From Lunularia cruciata (lineage: Eukaryota; Streptophyta; Marchantiopsida; Lunulariales; Lunulariaceae): DNA of 64,000 nt. Position 1 is the stretch's first letter, and the number at the start of each line of letters is the position of its first letter. This document shows positions 21,885 through 35,275 of this stretch, in pieces. The stretch lies in NCBI GenBank assembly GCA_948567375.1, contig OX419757.1:32426001-32490000 (forward strand), read 5' to 3'. The translations under genes and the position numbers were made by a program. The notes beneath the pieces were generated by a model that was not told the DNA's origin, made no database searches, and worked only from the letters and a program-made list of their open reading frames with translations.

Positions 21885-24800
21885 TCAAATAAGGAATCAA
21901 AATGCAATGGCATCGATAAATTGCTACGAGGAGTTCGGTCAGGTCGTTGATTGCATTGTACCCTCTATACGATGAAAAAGGAAGAAGGGTCTTTTCAGGG
22001 GCCTAAATCTCAGAAGAACATGCACGTCCAGTGTACCCGTATGTAAATGAGATGGGTGGTAGAGCTAGGTTGGTGGAGGGAAATTCTCAATTGAATTTCC
22101 ATTGTCTCCGTCCTATAGGAGAGCCTTCAGCTACTGCATGCGATGCAGTGGAAAGGTGCACGTCACGTCATCGGGAATTGTTGTGATACTGCACGGTTAA
22201 AGGAGTCGGGTTTACATGAAACAAGAGCCCCGCCTGACCGGCACCAGGGAAAGCTAATAAGATTATAATTAAAAATGAGCCCGTCGAAAAGTTTCTTTTC
22301 TTCTTGAGGGATGGATAGAGATTCCAATCTCCTGTGCATCGTGTTTCCATCAAACCACTTCTTAATTTGTCGTAGGCCCAGCTGAATTTATTCTAGAATG
22401 TAGTTTGGTTCATTTTGTGTTAGTCCAGAAAGGCATGTGTATTCAAGGCGCTTCGGGTGAACATTGAAGACCATGTGGAAGTTATCACTTAACTTATGAC
22501 GATAGATGAAGTTTAGTCAAACTCCTGTGTAAAGTGAAGTAGCATATATTTTGAAAATAACTATCTGGTACATATGTTTGACGAATTGGTTATATGATGG
22601 AAGGTATCTTTGGGGTAGTTACACGGAGGTATTCAACGTCGAGTCTGGTGTGCAAGGTCGAATGTCACCATCGAAGTTACATGCAAAATTATATTTTAGT
22701 GAAGAAAGGCGACTCCCATAGAACACAAGAACGATAGGAAGTCCCCAAAAGGTCGTACAAGCTGAAACCTAGGCGTAAATGGAGCTAAGCCTCAATATAT
22801 TCCTGGTCCTCAATATACTCTTGGTTTGCAACCCGGCGAATTGATACTTGTCATGAGGTTGAAGGTACCGTATAGTGTTCGAATTAATGCTGGTACAGTG
22901 ACGGGTAATCGATAGTCCACATTTATTCCTGTTGCTACGTACCTTGAGTTCAAGTCTTGTAGTGCAAGGTCAACTGACAAAAGGAGCAAATGCAGCAACT
23001 CTGCTGGAAATTGCTACAGTATTTGACCTTGACCGCCTGATGGTAACTGTCTACAGTCACCATCAGTACCAGTACTCGTAGAACTTATTAGACTCGCGGC
23101 ATGCTTACAGTAATGGACTCGTCGATGCAACGCGTTCGTCTTGCCCAAAATTGATTTACCTTCATTCTTGTAACATACACTAGAAAAATAATCATTTCTT
23201 GCTGTTCTTGAATCTTGTAGACTCTTTCCCACGGGAGCGAAAGAGTCTACATTCAGACCTCTGCACCCAGCCCAGCCACTTGCTCCACCAAAAGAACCCC
23301 ACCTCCACGATTCAACATGTGACCCTGCTTTCTCAAGTTAGACTCCAAGAGTTGCCGAGATGCCCAGTGCCGCCAAGATAGTCATGACTATGTTAAGCTT
23401 CAAATTCAGGTTTCAGATGAAACTCCCCTCGCTATTCACGTTTAGCATGAGAACTACCTCTCACTGGAGATGAGACCAACCACACTCGTGGCCCAAGTTA
23501 GCCACACTTTCATTTCGTGGGAGATATTCTATCACATACCTTATAACCAGGTAGCTCACACGCGATTCTTCACCCCTGCCGTCAAAAATATCTGGGTCAC
23601 TTTCCCAGGAATTCGCGCTCTAGCCGTCCTGACTCTTCATAGAAACTTGTTTTGACTCTTGAATCGTCTAAGTTTTCCTGTTGTTTACAGTCCACAATAT
23701 TAAGTTTAGACGTCACTTCTGTTTGTTTGAGAACGGAGAGACTGAACCTGTACAGCGGTGAAGAGGTGACGGTCATTTCTAATATTGGCCTACAAGCACC
23801 CGAAGAAATCGACAGGTGGAAGAAGGCATCAAAGTCCCTGCATTTTGTCAGATAATTGTGACAGGATTACAACCATGTGATTGTGTGTAGAACTTTTAAC
23901 CAGGATTACTAAACTACAGAAAGAACCTGGAGAAGAGAAAGTCATGGTCAAAGTACACCTCATTAATTGGAACTAGAGGCCACTTACTTTGCTTTCTTCT
24001 GTCTGAAGCAAATACGATCAGCTCTTCTATCCACAAATCCGAGGAGATTGTCTTATATTCCGTCCTGCTTAGAACCCTTAAGAGATGGAAGTGATAATGC
24101 ATGAGAGAATTACTGTTAATCAAAAGTTTGATAATTGGATGATAAAGACTAATCAAGCCATGAAGTTGGAAATAAATTTCATTACACCGACTGTTGATCA
24201 TCAGATTATGAAGGCTGTGCTACTTGGATCGAAAATATACTATAAAGGGTATTGTTATGGTCTTCAAATACTGTAATAGACTATCCAAGATAAATAGAAT
24301 AGCATATATACTGAATTTTATAGTTCTTAATGACTCCTCAAAAGATGGAAAAGCATTTGCAAAGGATATAAATTTCCCATCGACTGATCTGTAATCACAA
24401 CTTTCAAACAAACTTTGAGCATTGAATTCATGTCGCCATTGCTTTCGAGTGCGGTCAGGTATTGGACCTTCATAGACAGTGGCACTCAAACACACAAAAA
24501 TATATACCGAAGGAAAAAGAGAAGGAGTACAAAGCACCAAGGGGTGCAAGGGAAAGAAAACCGGGTGAAGAACCCAATGAACCCAAGGGCCAAGAAAAAG
24601 AAGCAGAACCAAAACCCGCAAGCCAAACCCAAGGGGAGGCAGTACTAGCTCTCATCACGTCCAAGACCTTTTTCCCCTTTTCCAAAAAACCATGGACGAT
24701 TTATATCACTGAGATGGAGGATTTATATTGGGAAGTACTGTTTCCACCACATGTATTGCTATTGACATCAATATATTATAAATTAATAAATCCAAAACTA

Positions 24801-24950
24801 ATCCTGGTACTGGAGTCTTGGGTTAAATAATGTAGAAATAGTTTAGGGTAACCTAAACCCTAAACTCTCCTGAAATAGTACTGCCTTTAAAGATATTTGC
24901 TCAATCAACTGTAAGTCTCTTGCTCCCTTGTTTGCTTTCAGCAGGGAGTA
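21885..24950. other. Intergenic with a diverged LINE-tail remnant and a purine-rich patch
   Basis: A diverged relative of the LINE tail (AAGGCGACTCCCATAG...) lies at about 22705-22772. A purine-rich, GC-richer patch at 24460-24650 would encode a lysine/glutamate/proline-rich peptide on the plus strand. Neither is a supported gene. Confidence 0.4.
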
Positions 24951-25616
24951 AAGAAGGCGACCTCGTAGAAAAAATGAAGGACGGGAAGACCACATCAAGC
25001 CTAACAAGGGAGAGACAAAAAAGGTAAAATGGGGCTCAACCCCATTAGAGTCTATATGGTCTATATGGTTAGGTCTATATGAGAAATCTGCCCTGCCACA
25101 CCTAAGATATCCGAGCTATGCAAGTCATACGGTCTACACACAATTGGAGCCTCCTAAGAAACATCACCTAATGTGATTGCTCTTCTCTGGATTGCACCAG
25201 CCACTACACTCTATAGAAAGTATGAGAGTGAGAGTGGTACTCCTGGCACCTAACGTGATAAGCTCTCATGCACTCCTTGATAATTGTGTTAAATGTCGTG
25301 TCCATCGCTCCATATAACTCCAAGGCTAGAGAAACAAAAAGGTGACATCACTGCATGCTCCTATACTTGGAGACCTTGCGACCTGCTACTACACTCGCCG
25401 CCCATCCAAGGGGATGGGTAATCACTCCCTCCTAAATTGTATCCCATGTAGGGTCCGTAACCACAACATCCGCTATTGTTAGCTGATCATTTGGACCAAG
25501 TATAAGTCTTCCCTAACACATATTTTCCACAAAGCATACAAACGCTCCCTCCAAGCAAAGTATCCACTCTCTCGTGCCATAGCAAACACCATGTCCCTAA
25601 TAGCATCATGGGTAGT

Positions 25617-26345
25617 TGTAATACCAAGAGCTAACCATATGATCTAGATGTGAAATTCAGTTTGGTAACATCTAGAATGATGTTATACATGATGGTCAAA
25701 ATAGATCAGATAGAAGTATCACCAAAAGAGTACTTCTACTAATAGAGCATAAACCAAAATCGACTTGAGAACCTTAGAACCAATAGCTAGACATATGATT
25801 TAAAGGTGAGAATTGGTTTGGTAACATCTGGAAGGATGTTACACATGATGGACTAAACAGATCAAAAATAAGTATCACCAAAAGGGGACTTCTACTAATA
25901 GAGTAGGAACCAAAATATACTTGAAATCTTTGAAAGCAATTTTGGAGGCCTAAGCGGATGAATTAGGCCTCAAATATATGCAAATACCCCCCCTAAAGAG
26001 TAAAGTTTGCCTTCTCTCCCCCTGGTTTGTCTTGTCAAGAGCTTTCCAATGGTACCTTACTCATGTGATTCTAAGATTCCTATAGGAAGATTCCCTAAAA
26101 GATTCCCTAAAAGATTGTTTGACCAACCAGATAGGACCTAGACCGACATGTCACCCATCCAAGTAAGTAATCCAAGGATGGAGCTTGCTGACATGTCACC
26201 TATCTATGTGCCTAATCTTATGGTGGAGCTTCCTTGGAGGAGATCCTCTTTGTTTATATAATAAAGAGAAGGTGCTCCTTTGGGCACTGAATGTTTGAGT
26301 GTGTAATCTGTGTTTTCTCCCTTCTCTTGTCCTTGGAGTACTACC
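25617..26345 (+). mobile_element. Solo LTR, family 3, copy 1 (729 bp)
   Basis: It begins TGTAATACCAAGAGC and ends at GTACTACC, a mutated form of the GTATTACA end of the other copies. Target duplication: GTAGT (25612-25616) and GTAGC (26346-26350). The related LINE L2b has the empty site GGGTAGCTATC at about 36349. Near the 3' end are TTTATATAATAAAGAGAAGG (TATA and poly(A)-like) and a short R/U5. Orientation is inferred from these signals. Confidence 0.92.
25661..25950 (+). repeat. Internal tandem duplication in the family 3 LTR (period about 156 bp)
   Basis: TTTGGTAACATCTAGAATGA at 25661 and TTTGGTAACATCTGGAAGGA at 25817 start two related units. Both continue through ATGATG..., AGTATCACCAAAAG and ACTTCTACTAATAGAG. 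All complete family 3 LTRs here carry both units, so the duplication is ancestral. Confidence 0.85.
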
Positions 26346-26942
26346 GTAGCTATCCTTTGTTGACTAAAAGGACATCATGTCATGTGGACCGTTGTTGCAT
26401 CTAGTGAGTAATGAAGATACAGATGGGTGGACCAAACCTAGGCAATACCTCATAACTGTAGAGAAAGTAGCTATTGCAAGTCAAAATGCCCTAATGCACA
26501 ATCAAGCTAGGATCCAAGAGCTTGCATCCTTGCCCAAGCAAGGGTGAAGGTGTGCTCAAGTAGCCAGAGGAATGGACGAGTTGACTAAGAGAGAATGTAG
26601 CATATGCTCACACTGTCACTCCATCAAGCAAGACTATAAACCTCTAGTCCAATCTGACAATAGTGAAGAAAAAGGTAGAAAATTCTCTCATGCTAGTGAG
26701 GATAGATTATCTCTTGTCTTCCGCAATAACATTTGGAGATAAAAAATTCTCCCTCCACCTCTATCACATAAGTCTCCAAAATTGGCCTATAAACAACCAC
26801 AAAATGAGAGGAAAGTAGGGGTGCCAAGAGAGCCCATCTACCTAAAAATGCTATAGGTGTCGTCTCCTCCATAGATAGCAAGCCAACTCCTACACATGAG
26901 ATTGGTAGAGCCACCAATGTGCCAAATCCCTTATCACCAAAG

Positions 26943-27309
26943 TGTAAAAGACCGTGACCAAGGAGAGAAATAAGAGAATGGAAGCTCACATTGGGACACT
27001 TGAATGAGGGAAAAATCCAAATGCTTAGCATGAGTTTCGGCTCTTATATTTATAGGGATCATACAAGGCTCTTGAGAAGCTTCTCAAGAAACTTACTTCA
27101 GCCACTTTCTTGGAGTGCAAGCCAGGTTAATTGTGAAGCTTCTCAAGAAGCTTCCTTCTAGAAGTTGCTTACTTGGCATGCAAGCTAAGCTAGCCAAGAA
27201 GCTTCCCAAGAAGCTTCCTAGATACTTCTAGAATATTCTAGTTTAATTTGTCTTATTTTGCTACTTCATTAGCCCTACTAACTCTGTTGCTAAACTCCAT
27301 ATTGTTACA
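26943..27309 (-). mobile_element. Solo LTR of element B's family (367 bp)
   Basis: On the minus strand it starts TGTAACAATATGGAG and ends TCTTTTACA, like the LTRs of element B, with the GAAGCTTC blocks and TATAAATA. It is flanked by the 4-bp duplication AAAG (26939-26942 and 27310-27313). LINE copy L2b shows the uninterrupted CACCAAAGACTCCC at about 37000. The perfect four-unit HSE of element B is partly broken here, but several GAAGCTTC units remain. Confidence 0.9.
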
Positions 27310-27677
27310 AAAGACTCCCATAATCCTCCTATCAAATGCTCTCAAACGTGATAGGACGGATGATAAGGAGGAATTGTATGGATGAAGTAGGATGGTCGAC
27401 AAGCAATATTGGAAGAGAGTATACCAAATGTCACCTACGGATCTTCTAGTAATGGAAGGTTATCCACATGGAGAACATCCTTTAAGAAGTGTGTGATAAA
27501 TCCTTGGATCCTATTGGCACTCCAAGAACACGTAGTCCATCTGTGGATGATACATCCCTCTGGAAGCTCAAGGTGGGAAGGGATACCTAAAGAGGACCAT
27601 GCCCTACTTGACTCTCAAGCCTACTAGATGAAACTTGGTAGTCAAGTAGTCAAAGGCTTACCTAAACTAATCTACAA

Positions 27678-28127
27678 GGCCCACGATGTGTGTACCATCT
27701 GCCAAGGAGGGAAATACACAACTTGGCATGGCCAAAGTAGTAGATAGGAGAGCTCTAAAGAGAGCCATGGCAAATAAGGGTCTATCCAAAGGATCTCCCT
27801 AACATGTACCCAAGCTGACTCCAAGACGGTGACTCACTCTTGTGAACAACCGTGTTGGTAGTAAAGAGAAGCAAGAGAGCCATAAAAAGATTGCACAAAA
27901 GGAATGAGACTCGTCAAGGATCCACCAGCCTCCCTAAGCTCTCTAAAGATTGATGCTTGTGAGACCCTATTAAAAGCATTTTCAACATCCACTTGTAGGA
28001 TGACCCACTCCGGATGGATATCTAGGAGTGCACTTGTGCCTAGAGATATAGCCTCACATCCTTCATGTGTAGCTACTCCAAATTGATGTGGACTGAGGTG
28101 TTGTTGTGTTGTTGAAAGTGAGAACAA
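27678..28127 (-). pseudogene. LINE L0 reverse transcriptase palm
   Basis: The frame 28127-27834 reads HQFGVATHEGCEAISLG, then LQVDVENAFNRVSQASI, the first catalytic aspartate region of a non-LTR RT (motif A). The catalytic ADD box (motif C) survives as ADGTHIVG at about 27680-27702, one aspartate changed to glycine. Inactive. Confidence 0.8.
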
Positions 28128-29602
28128 TGTTGAAGGACAATGGTACTACTAACCAAATGCAAAAAGAACTCTTTGATAACAATTGGTCTTATGCCCCTCG
28201 TGTCCTTCTCCATCGCAACAAGTCAACTAGCACCTAACCCACGACTAATAGACATAGGAACTCCTCTTGCTACTGTTGTAGCCACTTGAAATAACTCAAT
28301 AAAACCACTAGAAGGATCATGTGCTTAAAAGCAATCTCTAAGGTGCTCATAAACCATCCTTGACAAGCTTCTTGAGGAAAGGTGAGGGGTAGTGCACAAC
28401 GCTTGTGCAAATAGTGACCTATCAAGACATAAAGGTTGCTTAGGCAAATCATCTAAGACTTCTAGTGGTAGTCCTTCTATTGCTATAGGATGTAGTGAGC
28501 ATAGGGAAGAGATAGTCTCATCAGTAGGACTCACCATAGTCAAAGGGTGCAGTGCTCATGCTACTCTACTAAACTCTCCCGCCTGATCCAATGTCCTACA
28601 TCATCGTATTTGAGTGGATTCTATGGTATCCTGTGGCGATGTTTGTCTCCTAAGTCGTGCAACCCTAACAGACTCCTCTTAAAGGGCCGCCCAATACCCA
28701 TCGGAATTGACTAAATCTAACAGCCACCTCTCTATGCCTTGCACGTCTCCCTCTAGCATAACGAAGACACCATTGAGAGAGTAAGAGGAATAAGAACCAT
28801 GCTAACTCGTCCAAGGGATCACGAGCCAAATGATCAAGTGGTAGGCGAAAAGCCTTTCTAACCTCATCATGGAGTGTGCAGGGTAGCCTATAGAATAGAC
28901 ATAGACATGGAAAACTTGTCTCAAATAACCCCAAAATGCAATCCACTTGAGAAGCTAACCACTCCCATGACTTGATCGATATCCCTGGAATGATCAACAA
29001 AGAGATAGAAGAAGCATGCGTAATCCAGAGCGTCACTGTTGTCGATGTGTGCACTCGTCCCAAGTGATCCAATCATAATCCTTGTGCATCCTTCTCACAT
29101 GGATTTTTACCCTTGTGAGGTAAAGCATAGATGACACACCGGGCATGGTTTATCCCGAGTCGCTCTAGGCGACCCCACATGGGAAAGTGTAGATATGGTT
29201 AGCACAAGAATAATGATGATAACACATGATATTCATTTCCATATCTCACCATATTTGTAAAACCATAACCTTCACATCCCAAATCATGTAGAAAAATAAT
29301 CTCTCCAAACCCTAAAAACTATAAATTTTCATAATTTTCACTTTTTATTTCCAAAATTTTCAAACTAAATTCTCATAGAACTTAATCATGAAAGTGAGTA
29401 GAAATGAAAATTCCCCATCCATCATTTTCAATGTGTACCGATAACTCTAAACCCTAAAAAAAAAAACAAAAAATTTTCATAACTTTCTACTCAATTCTCC
29501 ATAGTCTTGAATTTAAATACAAATGGAACCAAAATTGAAAAACGATAAGAATAGACAATTCACTCGAGTGTTATATGCTAAAGAGCCTAAGAAATTATAG
29601 AT

Positions 29603-29690
29603 ATGTCTTCTCATGTCTCTCCTCTCTCCCCTCTCTCCTCTCCACTCTCTCCTCTCTCCTCTCCACACTCTCCAGCACGCGAACTCCATT
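29603..29690 (+). repeat. CT-rich low-complexity tract
   Basis: TCTCTCCTCTCTCC-type repeats mark the 5' end of LINE L0; a similar tract ends LINE L2b at about 39075-39116. It may be the 5' UTR of the LINE. Confidence 0.6.
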
Positions 29691-32600
29691 CGATCCAGCA
29701 ATCAGCGATCGATCCAGCAGGAAAAGGATTTAGCCCTTTCTCATTGGATCTCGTGTTCATTTCCCATTTTGCACTGTCTAGTGCTTTGTACTCTTCTTTT
29801 TTTCTCCACTAGGGAATGCTACTTGGCCTCTTTTGGGCCCTTTCACCTCTGCAGGAAACAAGTAGAAAAATGAACAGATCTTTGAAACCAAAACTGCTAA
29901 ACCTCAGCCACCTCCTCTTTGTGTACCATAAATCATTCAAACTCGACATAAACTCAAGTGTTTTGTTTCATCGAAATAATAAATTTTAAACTGTCCTTCT
30001 CAGGACTACAATGACAACCGAGACGCCGTACTGTCAGTAATAGTGGTGGGCGTAGCCGTTCAAAATACCGTTCAGAGTCGGAGGTGTTTTCTGTCTAATG
30101 GCCTGGAGCTCCCAAGTCAAGGCGGGCCGTTGAGAGATAAGGTACTCGCTAGCGAGGAAGCTATGCTCAAAGTCCCAAGTCCTGTCTTAGTCTAATTCCA
30201 TCGACAACCAAAAAGATTTAGTAGTTTTTCTATCTGTCCAACTTCAGGCTATAATGTCGGCTGTTGTCAATATATACAATTTGCCTCTTGTCATTCCTTT
30301 TCGTCGATCTCCAGGCAGGCAAGCAGAGACGGACTCAACAGTACCCCTACTTTGAAATTTGGATTCAACTTCCCTGGTGTGCGGTTGGAGGTCTAGATTT
30401 GGCTTAGTTTTCGCCCTTGGGTTGCTTTGGGCTCCGTATTCTGTTTCAGCTCGGCACTCATTTGTGAGTTGTACCATTTTTTACTTTCCGTCGGGATATA
30501 AATCTATCTGGATGTCACTTAAAGGTACTCTAAGTTGGCTAGTGGACTAAATAATACCCGAACGTGGGCTTAGTCAGTATGCTTGAACTGAAATTGCCGC
30601 ATTCGTATTGAAATTGTCCGTCAGTTAGATCTTTTTTTCTTAAGTTGGCCAAAAGACTTCACGGTATCTCAACGCTTGACATGGGCTTAGCAATCCGTGT
30701 TGGCACTGAAATTCTCGACCAGCTAGATATTCTTTTTATAACGTTCACTGTACTGTAATACAAAGGAACTCATCGCAGTTTTGGGAATCGAGCAACTCCT
30801 TGTTTCGGGAAGCGGCCGCCAAACTTCCTTCTTGACTTAAATCGACCAACCCTTCGTGATACCGAAGGGCAGGGGAGAGAAGCGGGGTAGGAAGAGTCGC
30901 AAGACTGACAGGGATATACGAGGAACTAAACCTCTTGATTTCTTAGCGAGCATAATGAACAATGTGGTATAGCGAGGAGCCAGGAGGCGCATTTCTCCTG
31001 GAAGAACCGTCTAGTCTTCAACCGGTTCTGTTGCCACAGCTCACTAAGCCACGGAGGCTCGTAAGCACTATTCGAAGTGGCGGTCATCCCTTGACTCCAT
31101 GGTGTTTCGTTCTTTTTCTTGGAACCAGAAGAAGTTCTCGCCCTAGAGTTCTACGACTTTGAGTTAGCGTACATCTCACCATTGTGTAACTGGCTTGCTG
31201 AGCATAACAGATGATCAAGATGATTCAATTGCCGACCGGCTCCTTTTTCACTCCTAAACACTTTTTCAATCATTCTTTCCTGACTTCTTCATTTTAAGAC
31301 AAAAAGCGAGAACGGACAAATTCGTGATCTTTACATAGGTTCTTAGCAAATTCCTCATCAAAATTCACTCTGCATTTCCTAAGCATTTAATAATGTGGTT
31401 TGCAAAGTGACTGAGAGCTTCTCAAAACTCTCAGTCGAAAATAAATGAGAGAATTAAACGGGCGTCAAACTCTGCTATTGCCATATGGATGTTTAGATAG
31501 ATACGTTTTAGGAAAAATGATGATAACTAATGGTAAATTATAAAGTAAGAACGGTAATTTGCTCTCGATCAGAAGGCTCCTCTGGCGATGACGAATTTCT
31601 TGAGAAACTCGCCAAAAACTCAAGAGAGGTCATTTTCAGTGTGTTTGTGAGATTTGTCAAACTCACCAAATACACACCTCACAAGAGTGAACGCGGATTT
31701 GACATATATATTTAGGGACTTTGCGGACGACGTTAATGAGTCCCCAAAAACTGGCTCAAATTCCGGGGAGGGTTATCCGAGGAATTGGCCACGAGATTCC
31801 AATGAACGCCATCAAATTTTCTATGTATGTATTCAACGGGGGTTTCAAAAACGGGATTTATTATAACTTTACAGCTCTCGTAAAGTATTTTATGGGACCT
31901 CTAAAGCAAACTAACACAAACATGAAAAGGTCTATAAACACTCATTAATGGGGTGGAATTTATACGGCCCTTTCATTTGTAATGTATTTCGTTGTATACG
32001 GCTCTTTCATTTCATTTTGTTGAGTGTATGAGATTGACTAAGTGACACTTTCGAGTAAATATTGCTAATATATATTGTCCAAGAAAGAACATTTAAACCA
32101 GTGACACAGGTTACCCGGATTTCAAAATTGAACTCTAATTAAGTTCTACATGAGGTCCCGTAACCCCAGTAACAAAGCTACGTTTCACCTTTTTCACATC
32201 CTATAAATGCCCGGAAGCCAGTCGCATACCCCTTTAACCCACCCCGTTAAGGTTTTCGGCGTCTCCCATAAAGTTTATTTGCGATATCTTTACGTAAGTG
32301 AAAACGCAACTTTTTAAACCCCCAATTGTTTCCTCCGATGCTCACCCGACTTTCCGTGGAGGTCGTTCGGAGAACAACCTCTAAATTCCATCATCTCTCT
32401 GTAGTCACGTTTCTCCATAACTGCATAACTCAATTTATATATTAAAATATTATCTTAGGTGCGGTGGGGAAATTTTGGTTTATTGATACTACCGGGACTT
32501 AGTTTCATTTTACACCATATTTTCTCCTTGATCGTGTCCTGTTATTGAAAAAAAGGGATTTTTCATTAAAATAATACATTCGTCGCCAATTAAGACAATG

Positions 32601-34148
32601 GACTCCAATATATGCACGTCAAGAACTGGGATACCAACTTTGGGTACCCGTAAGTCGAACTGGCAATGTCGAGTTGAGGTACTGGTAATTCGAACTCTGC
32701 CAGACAAGCGAGGCTGTTAGATACCAGGGAAAGACTTACTACGGAGCAATATTTTGCATTTCTCTTTAGTGATACCCTATGTTGGCCAAAAGACTTAGCA
32801 GTAACCTTTGCAAAGTTGCCGTCACATGCTTGTGATGGCAGACATTTCAGGATCGCATCCGATTGTCTTACGTTTACAGTAATGCATAAAGTCGTCTTGC
32901 AACGAAAAGATCACTATCCAATGAATGATTCTGAATAATTTTCTGTTTTCCCAAGTTACTCTTCGAATTAGAAAAAATGAAACTTGAACTGTCTACTATA
33001 AATAGAATTGTAAATTATGGCTTGATTAAATGGATATATATTATCGTTGATAATAAAAATATCTATTAAAACTCGAACCTCTAATCTACCAAAACTCGTA
33101 TATCTCGTTTCCAGTCCGAAACCCCCGGCTCGCTTGAATCCAACGTGATATCCCTGACCCTCCCCGATTTCCTCAACTCCACCCCGAAGTCCACGATTTC
33201 CGACCTGAAATTCTCGACTAGACCTGACTCTGCGAGTCCCCTTCTCCATTAAGAGGAATATTGGAACCCAACACCGATAACTCCTTGACCAAGGACGAAC
33301 AACTGGGTGCCACGTGAATGCATGTGGCAGAGGGAAATATTGTTAAGTTTTCCTGTCAACTTAAGTGCCATTAAGTCGAACTTGGGTACCATTAGATCGG
33401 AGTATCAAAGTTGAGTTACTGTTAAATCCATATCTGGCACATATCGCTTTATAATACATTGAAATCAATGAAAATCCAGCTTTAATTTCCAAATTAATAG
33501 CATCTACTACGACGACGGCACGCGTTTCCACTTTCGACCATATTCAGGATTGTCAAATTGCAACAGTGTTTGTCATGTCAAGTAGCTGGCGCAATAGTAA
33601 CGTATAAGGAAGTGAACTTCCGAATGGAAGAAAACCATACGTGCAACTGTCGACCTTCATGGTGGAAAGGCATTTCAGCACTTTGCGGTATGTTGCATGT
33701 ACCTGTGCTTGATCTACGCGCGCGATTTCCGCTGTCAGTGTTACTTCAATACCGTAGCGACGGATTTGTTTGAGTCTCTAAAGTTTCAAGAACTCATGCA
33801 CGAGGATTGTAATCTGGACGTTAGGTTGCAAACTGAAAGTTTCTGATATTTGTATTCTGATTTTGATATTGTATTTTGATGTTTTTACTTTGCGTTTTCA
33901 CTATTTCGAATATTCTATATTTCATTGTTGATAATGTTCTCTTTATCGGATTACAAGCTTTCGTGAGACTTCATGCGGTGCTGGCTCTGGTCTCACCATA
34001 TTGAACAGGGGTGTTCGGTCAACCTCTTTGAATAAAATTAGCTTTAAGATAATTGCATTGTGCCGGTAATCAAAATTGAAATCTACTTCAACCAATATGC
34101 CATTACGTACTGCTATTCACAATAGTGAAATAACACCTAGAAAAGGAG
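29691..34148. other. Intergenic, no gene supported; local duplications
   Basis: A diverged tandem duplication at about 30534-30633 and 30645-30736 shares GTGGGCTTAG, CTGAAATT and CAG(T/C)TAGAT. A hairpin GACTGAGAG...CTCTCAGTC is at about 31411-31438. Phrases of the GTAAGTCGAACT type at about 32640 and 33370 are dispersed repeats. Open frames here lack recognisable motifs. Confidence 0.4.
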
Positions 34149-34487
34149 AAAGGCGACTGCATAGGAAAAACGAAGGATTGGAAGACCACATCAAGCCGTA
34201 CAAGGGAGAGACAAAAAAGGTAACATGGGGCTAAACCCCAATAGAGTCTAGAAGAGAAATCTGCCCTACCGCACCTAAGATATCCTAGCTATGCAAGTCG
34301 TACAGTTTCCATATAACTGGAGCATTCGAAGAAACATCACCTAATGTGATTGTTCTCCTATGGATTGCACCAGCCACGGCCCTTTGTAGAGCAATGGACA
34401 CACGCTGTCTAAAATATGCTACAAAGTATGAGAGTGAGAGTGGTACCCCTAACGCCTAACATGATAAGCTCTCGTGCACTCCCTTAC

Positions 34488-35240
34488 TGTAATACTCCAA
34501 GGACAAGAAGAGAAGAGAGAAAACACAGATTGCACACTCAAACATTCGATGCCCCAAAGGAGCACCTTCTCTTTATTATATAGACAAAGAGGATCTCCTC
34601 CAAGGAAGCTCCACCATAGGATTAGGGACACAGATAGGTGACATGTTAGCAAGCTCCACCCTTGGATTACTTACTTGGATGGGTGAAATGTCTGGTCTAG
34701 GTCCTATCTGGTTGGTCAAACAAGCTTTGACCAAAGTGAATCTTTAGGGAATCTTCCTATAGGAATCTCAAAATCATGTGAGTAAGGTACCGTTGGAAAG
34801 CTCTCGACGAGACAAAGTGGGGGGGGGGGGGAGGGGGGGAGGAAGGCGCACCTTTCTTTTGTTGGGGAAAAATTTGCATATTTTCGAGGCCTAATTCATC
34901 CGTTTAGGCCTCCGAAATTGCCTTCAAAGATTTCAGGCATATTTCGGTTCCTACTCTATTAGTAGAAGTCCCCTTTTGATGATACCTCTTTTTGATCTGT
35001 TTAGTCCATCATGTGTAACATCCTTCCAGATGTTACCAACCCAATTCTCACCTTTAAATCATATGTCTAGCTATTGGTTCTAAGGTTCTCAAGTCTATTT
35101 CGGTTTCTGCCCTATTAGTAGAAGTACTCTTTTGGTGATACTTTTGTCTTATCTATTTTGACCATCATGTATAACATCATTCTAGATGTTACCAAACCAA
35201 ATTTCACATCTAGATCATATGGCTAGCTCTTGGTATTACA
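34488..35240 (-). mobile_element. Solo LTR, family 3, copy 2 (753 bp)
   Basis: Ends are TGTAATACTCC and TTGGTATTACA. Target duplication: CTTAC (34483-34487) and CTAAC (35241-35245); L2b has the empty site CTCCCTAACAAATG at about 36015. A poly-G run interrupts it at 34818-34845. Confidence 0.93.
34818..34845. repeat. Poly-G tract
   Basis: A run of twelve G, then A, seven G and A lies in the family 3 LTR where sister copies have short, unrelated G-rich words. It may be real expansion or an assembly error. Confidence 0.6.
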
Positions 35241-35275
35241 CTAACAAATGTGTCAAATGCCATGTCCATACCCTA

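Larger units (their letters stand above)
24953..29690 (-). mobile_element. Non-LTR retrotransposon (LINE), copy L0, decayed
   Basis: Reads 3' to 5' from the shared tail (24953) to a CT-rich 5' end (about 29690). Two solo LTRs (25617-26345 and 26943-27309) are inserted in it; without them it is about 3.6 kb. It matches copy L2b (35594-39116) over most of its length. One long ORF is implied: an N-terminal region (28665-29072), RT fingers and palm (27670-28550), a thumb-like region (26700-27400, interrupted) and a C-terminal zinc/endonuclease region (25480-25611 and 26351-26700). All parts carry stops and frameshifts. Confidence 0.85.
34149..35272 (-). mobile_element. LINE fragment L2a (3' part only), interrupted by a solo LTR
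   Basis: It carries the shared tail (34149-34230) and about 270 bp of adjoining LINE sequence like L2b. It is interrupted at 34488-35240 by a family 3 LTR and continues to about 35272. Its 5' end abuts a plastid rpl2-like fragment. This is a 5'-truncated copy, typical of target-primed reverse transcription. Confidence 0.8.

Noticed and set aside
24462-24830. Purine-rich patch encoding a Lys/Glu/Pro-rich 122-residue peptide
   Set aside because: Low-complexity composition explains the open frames on both strands; no domain or splice context supports a gene.
26943-27309. The GAAGCTTC-rich segment as a host heat-shock promoter
   Set aside because: Its ends, TATA position and AAAG duplication show it is a solo LTR of element B's family.
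34818-34845. Poly-G run as a G-quadruplex regulatory element
   Set aside because: Absent from sister LTRs at this position and prone to assembly error; not enough to claim function.
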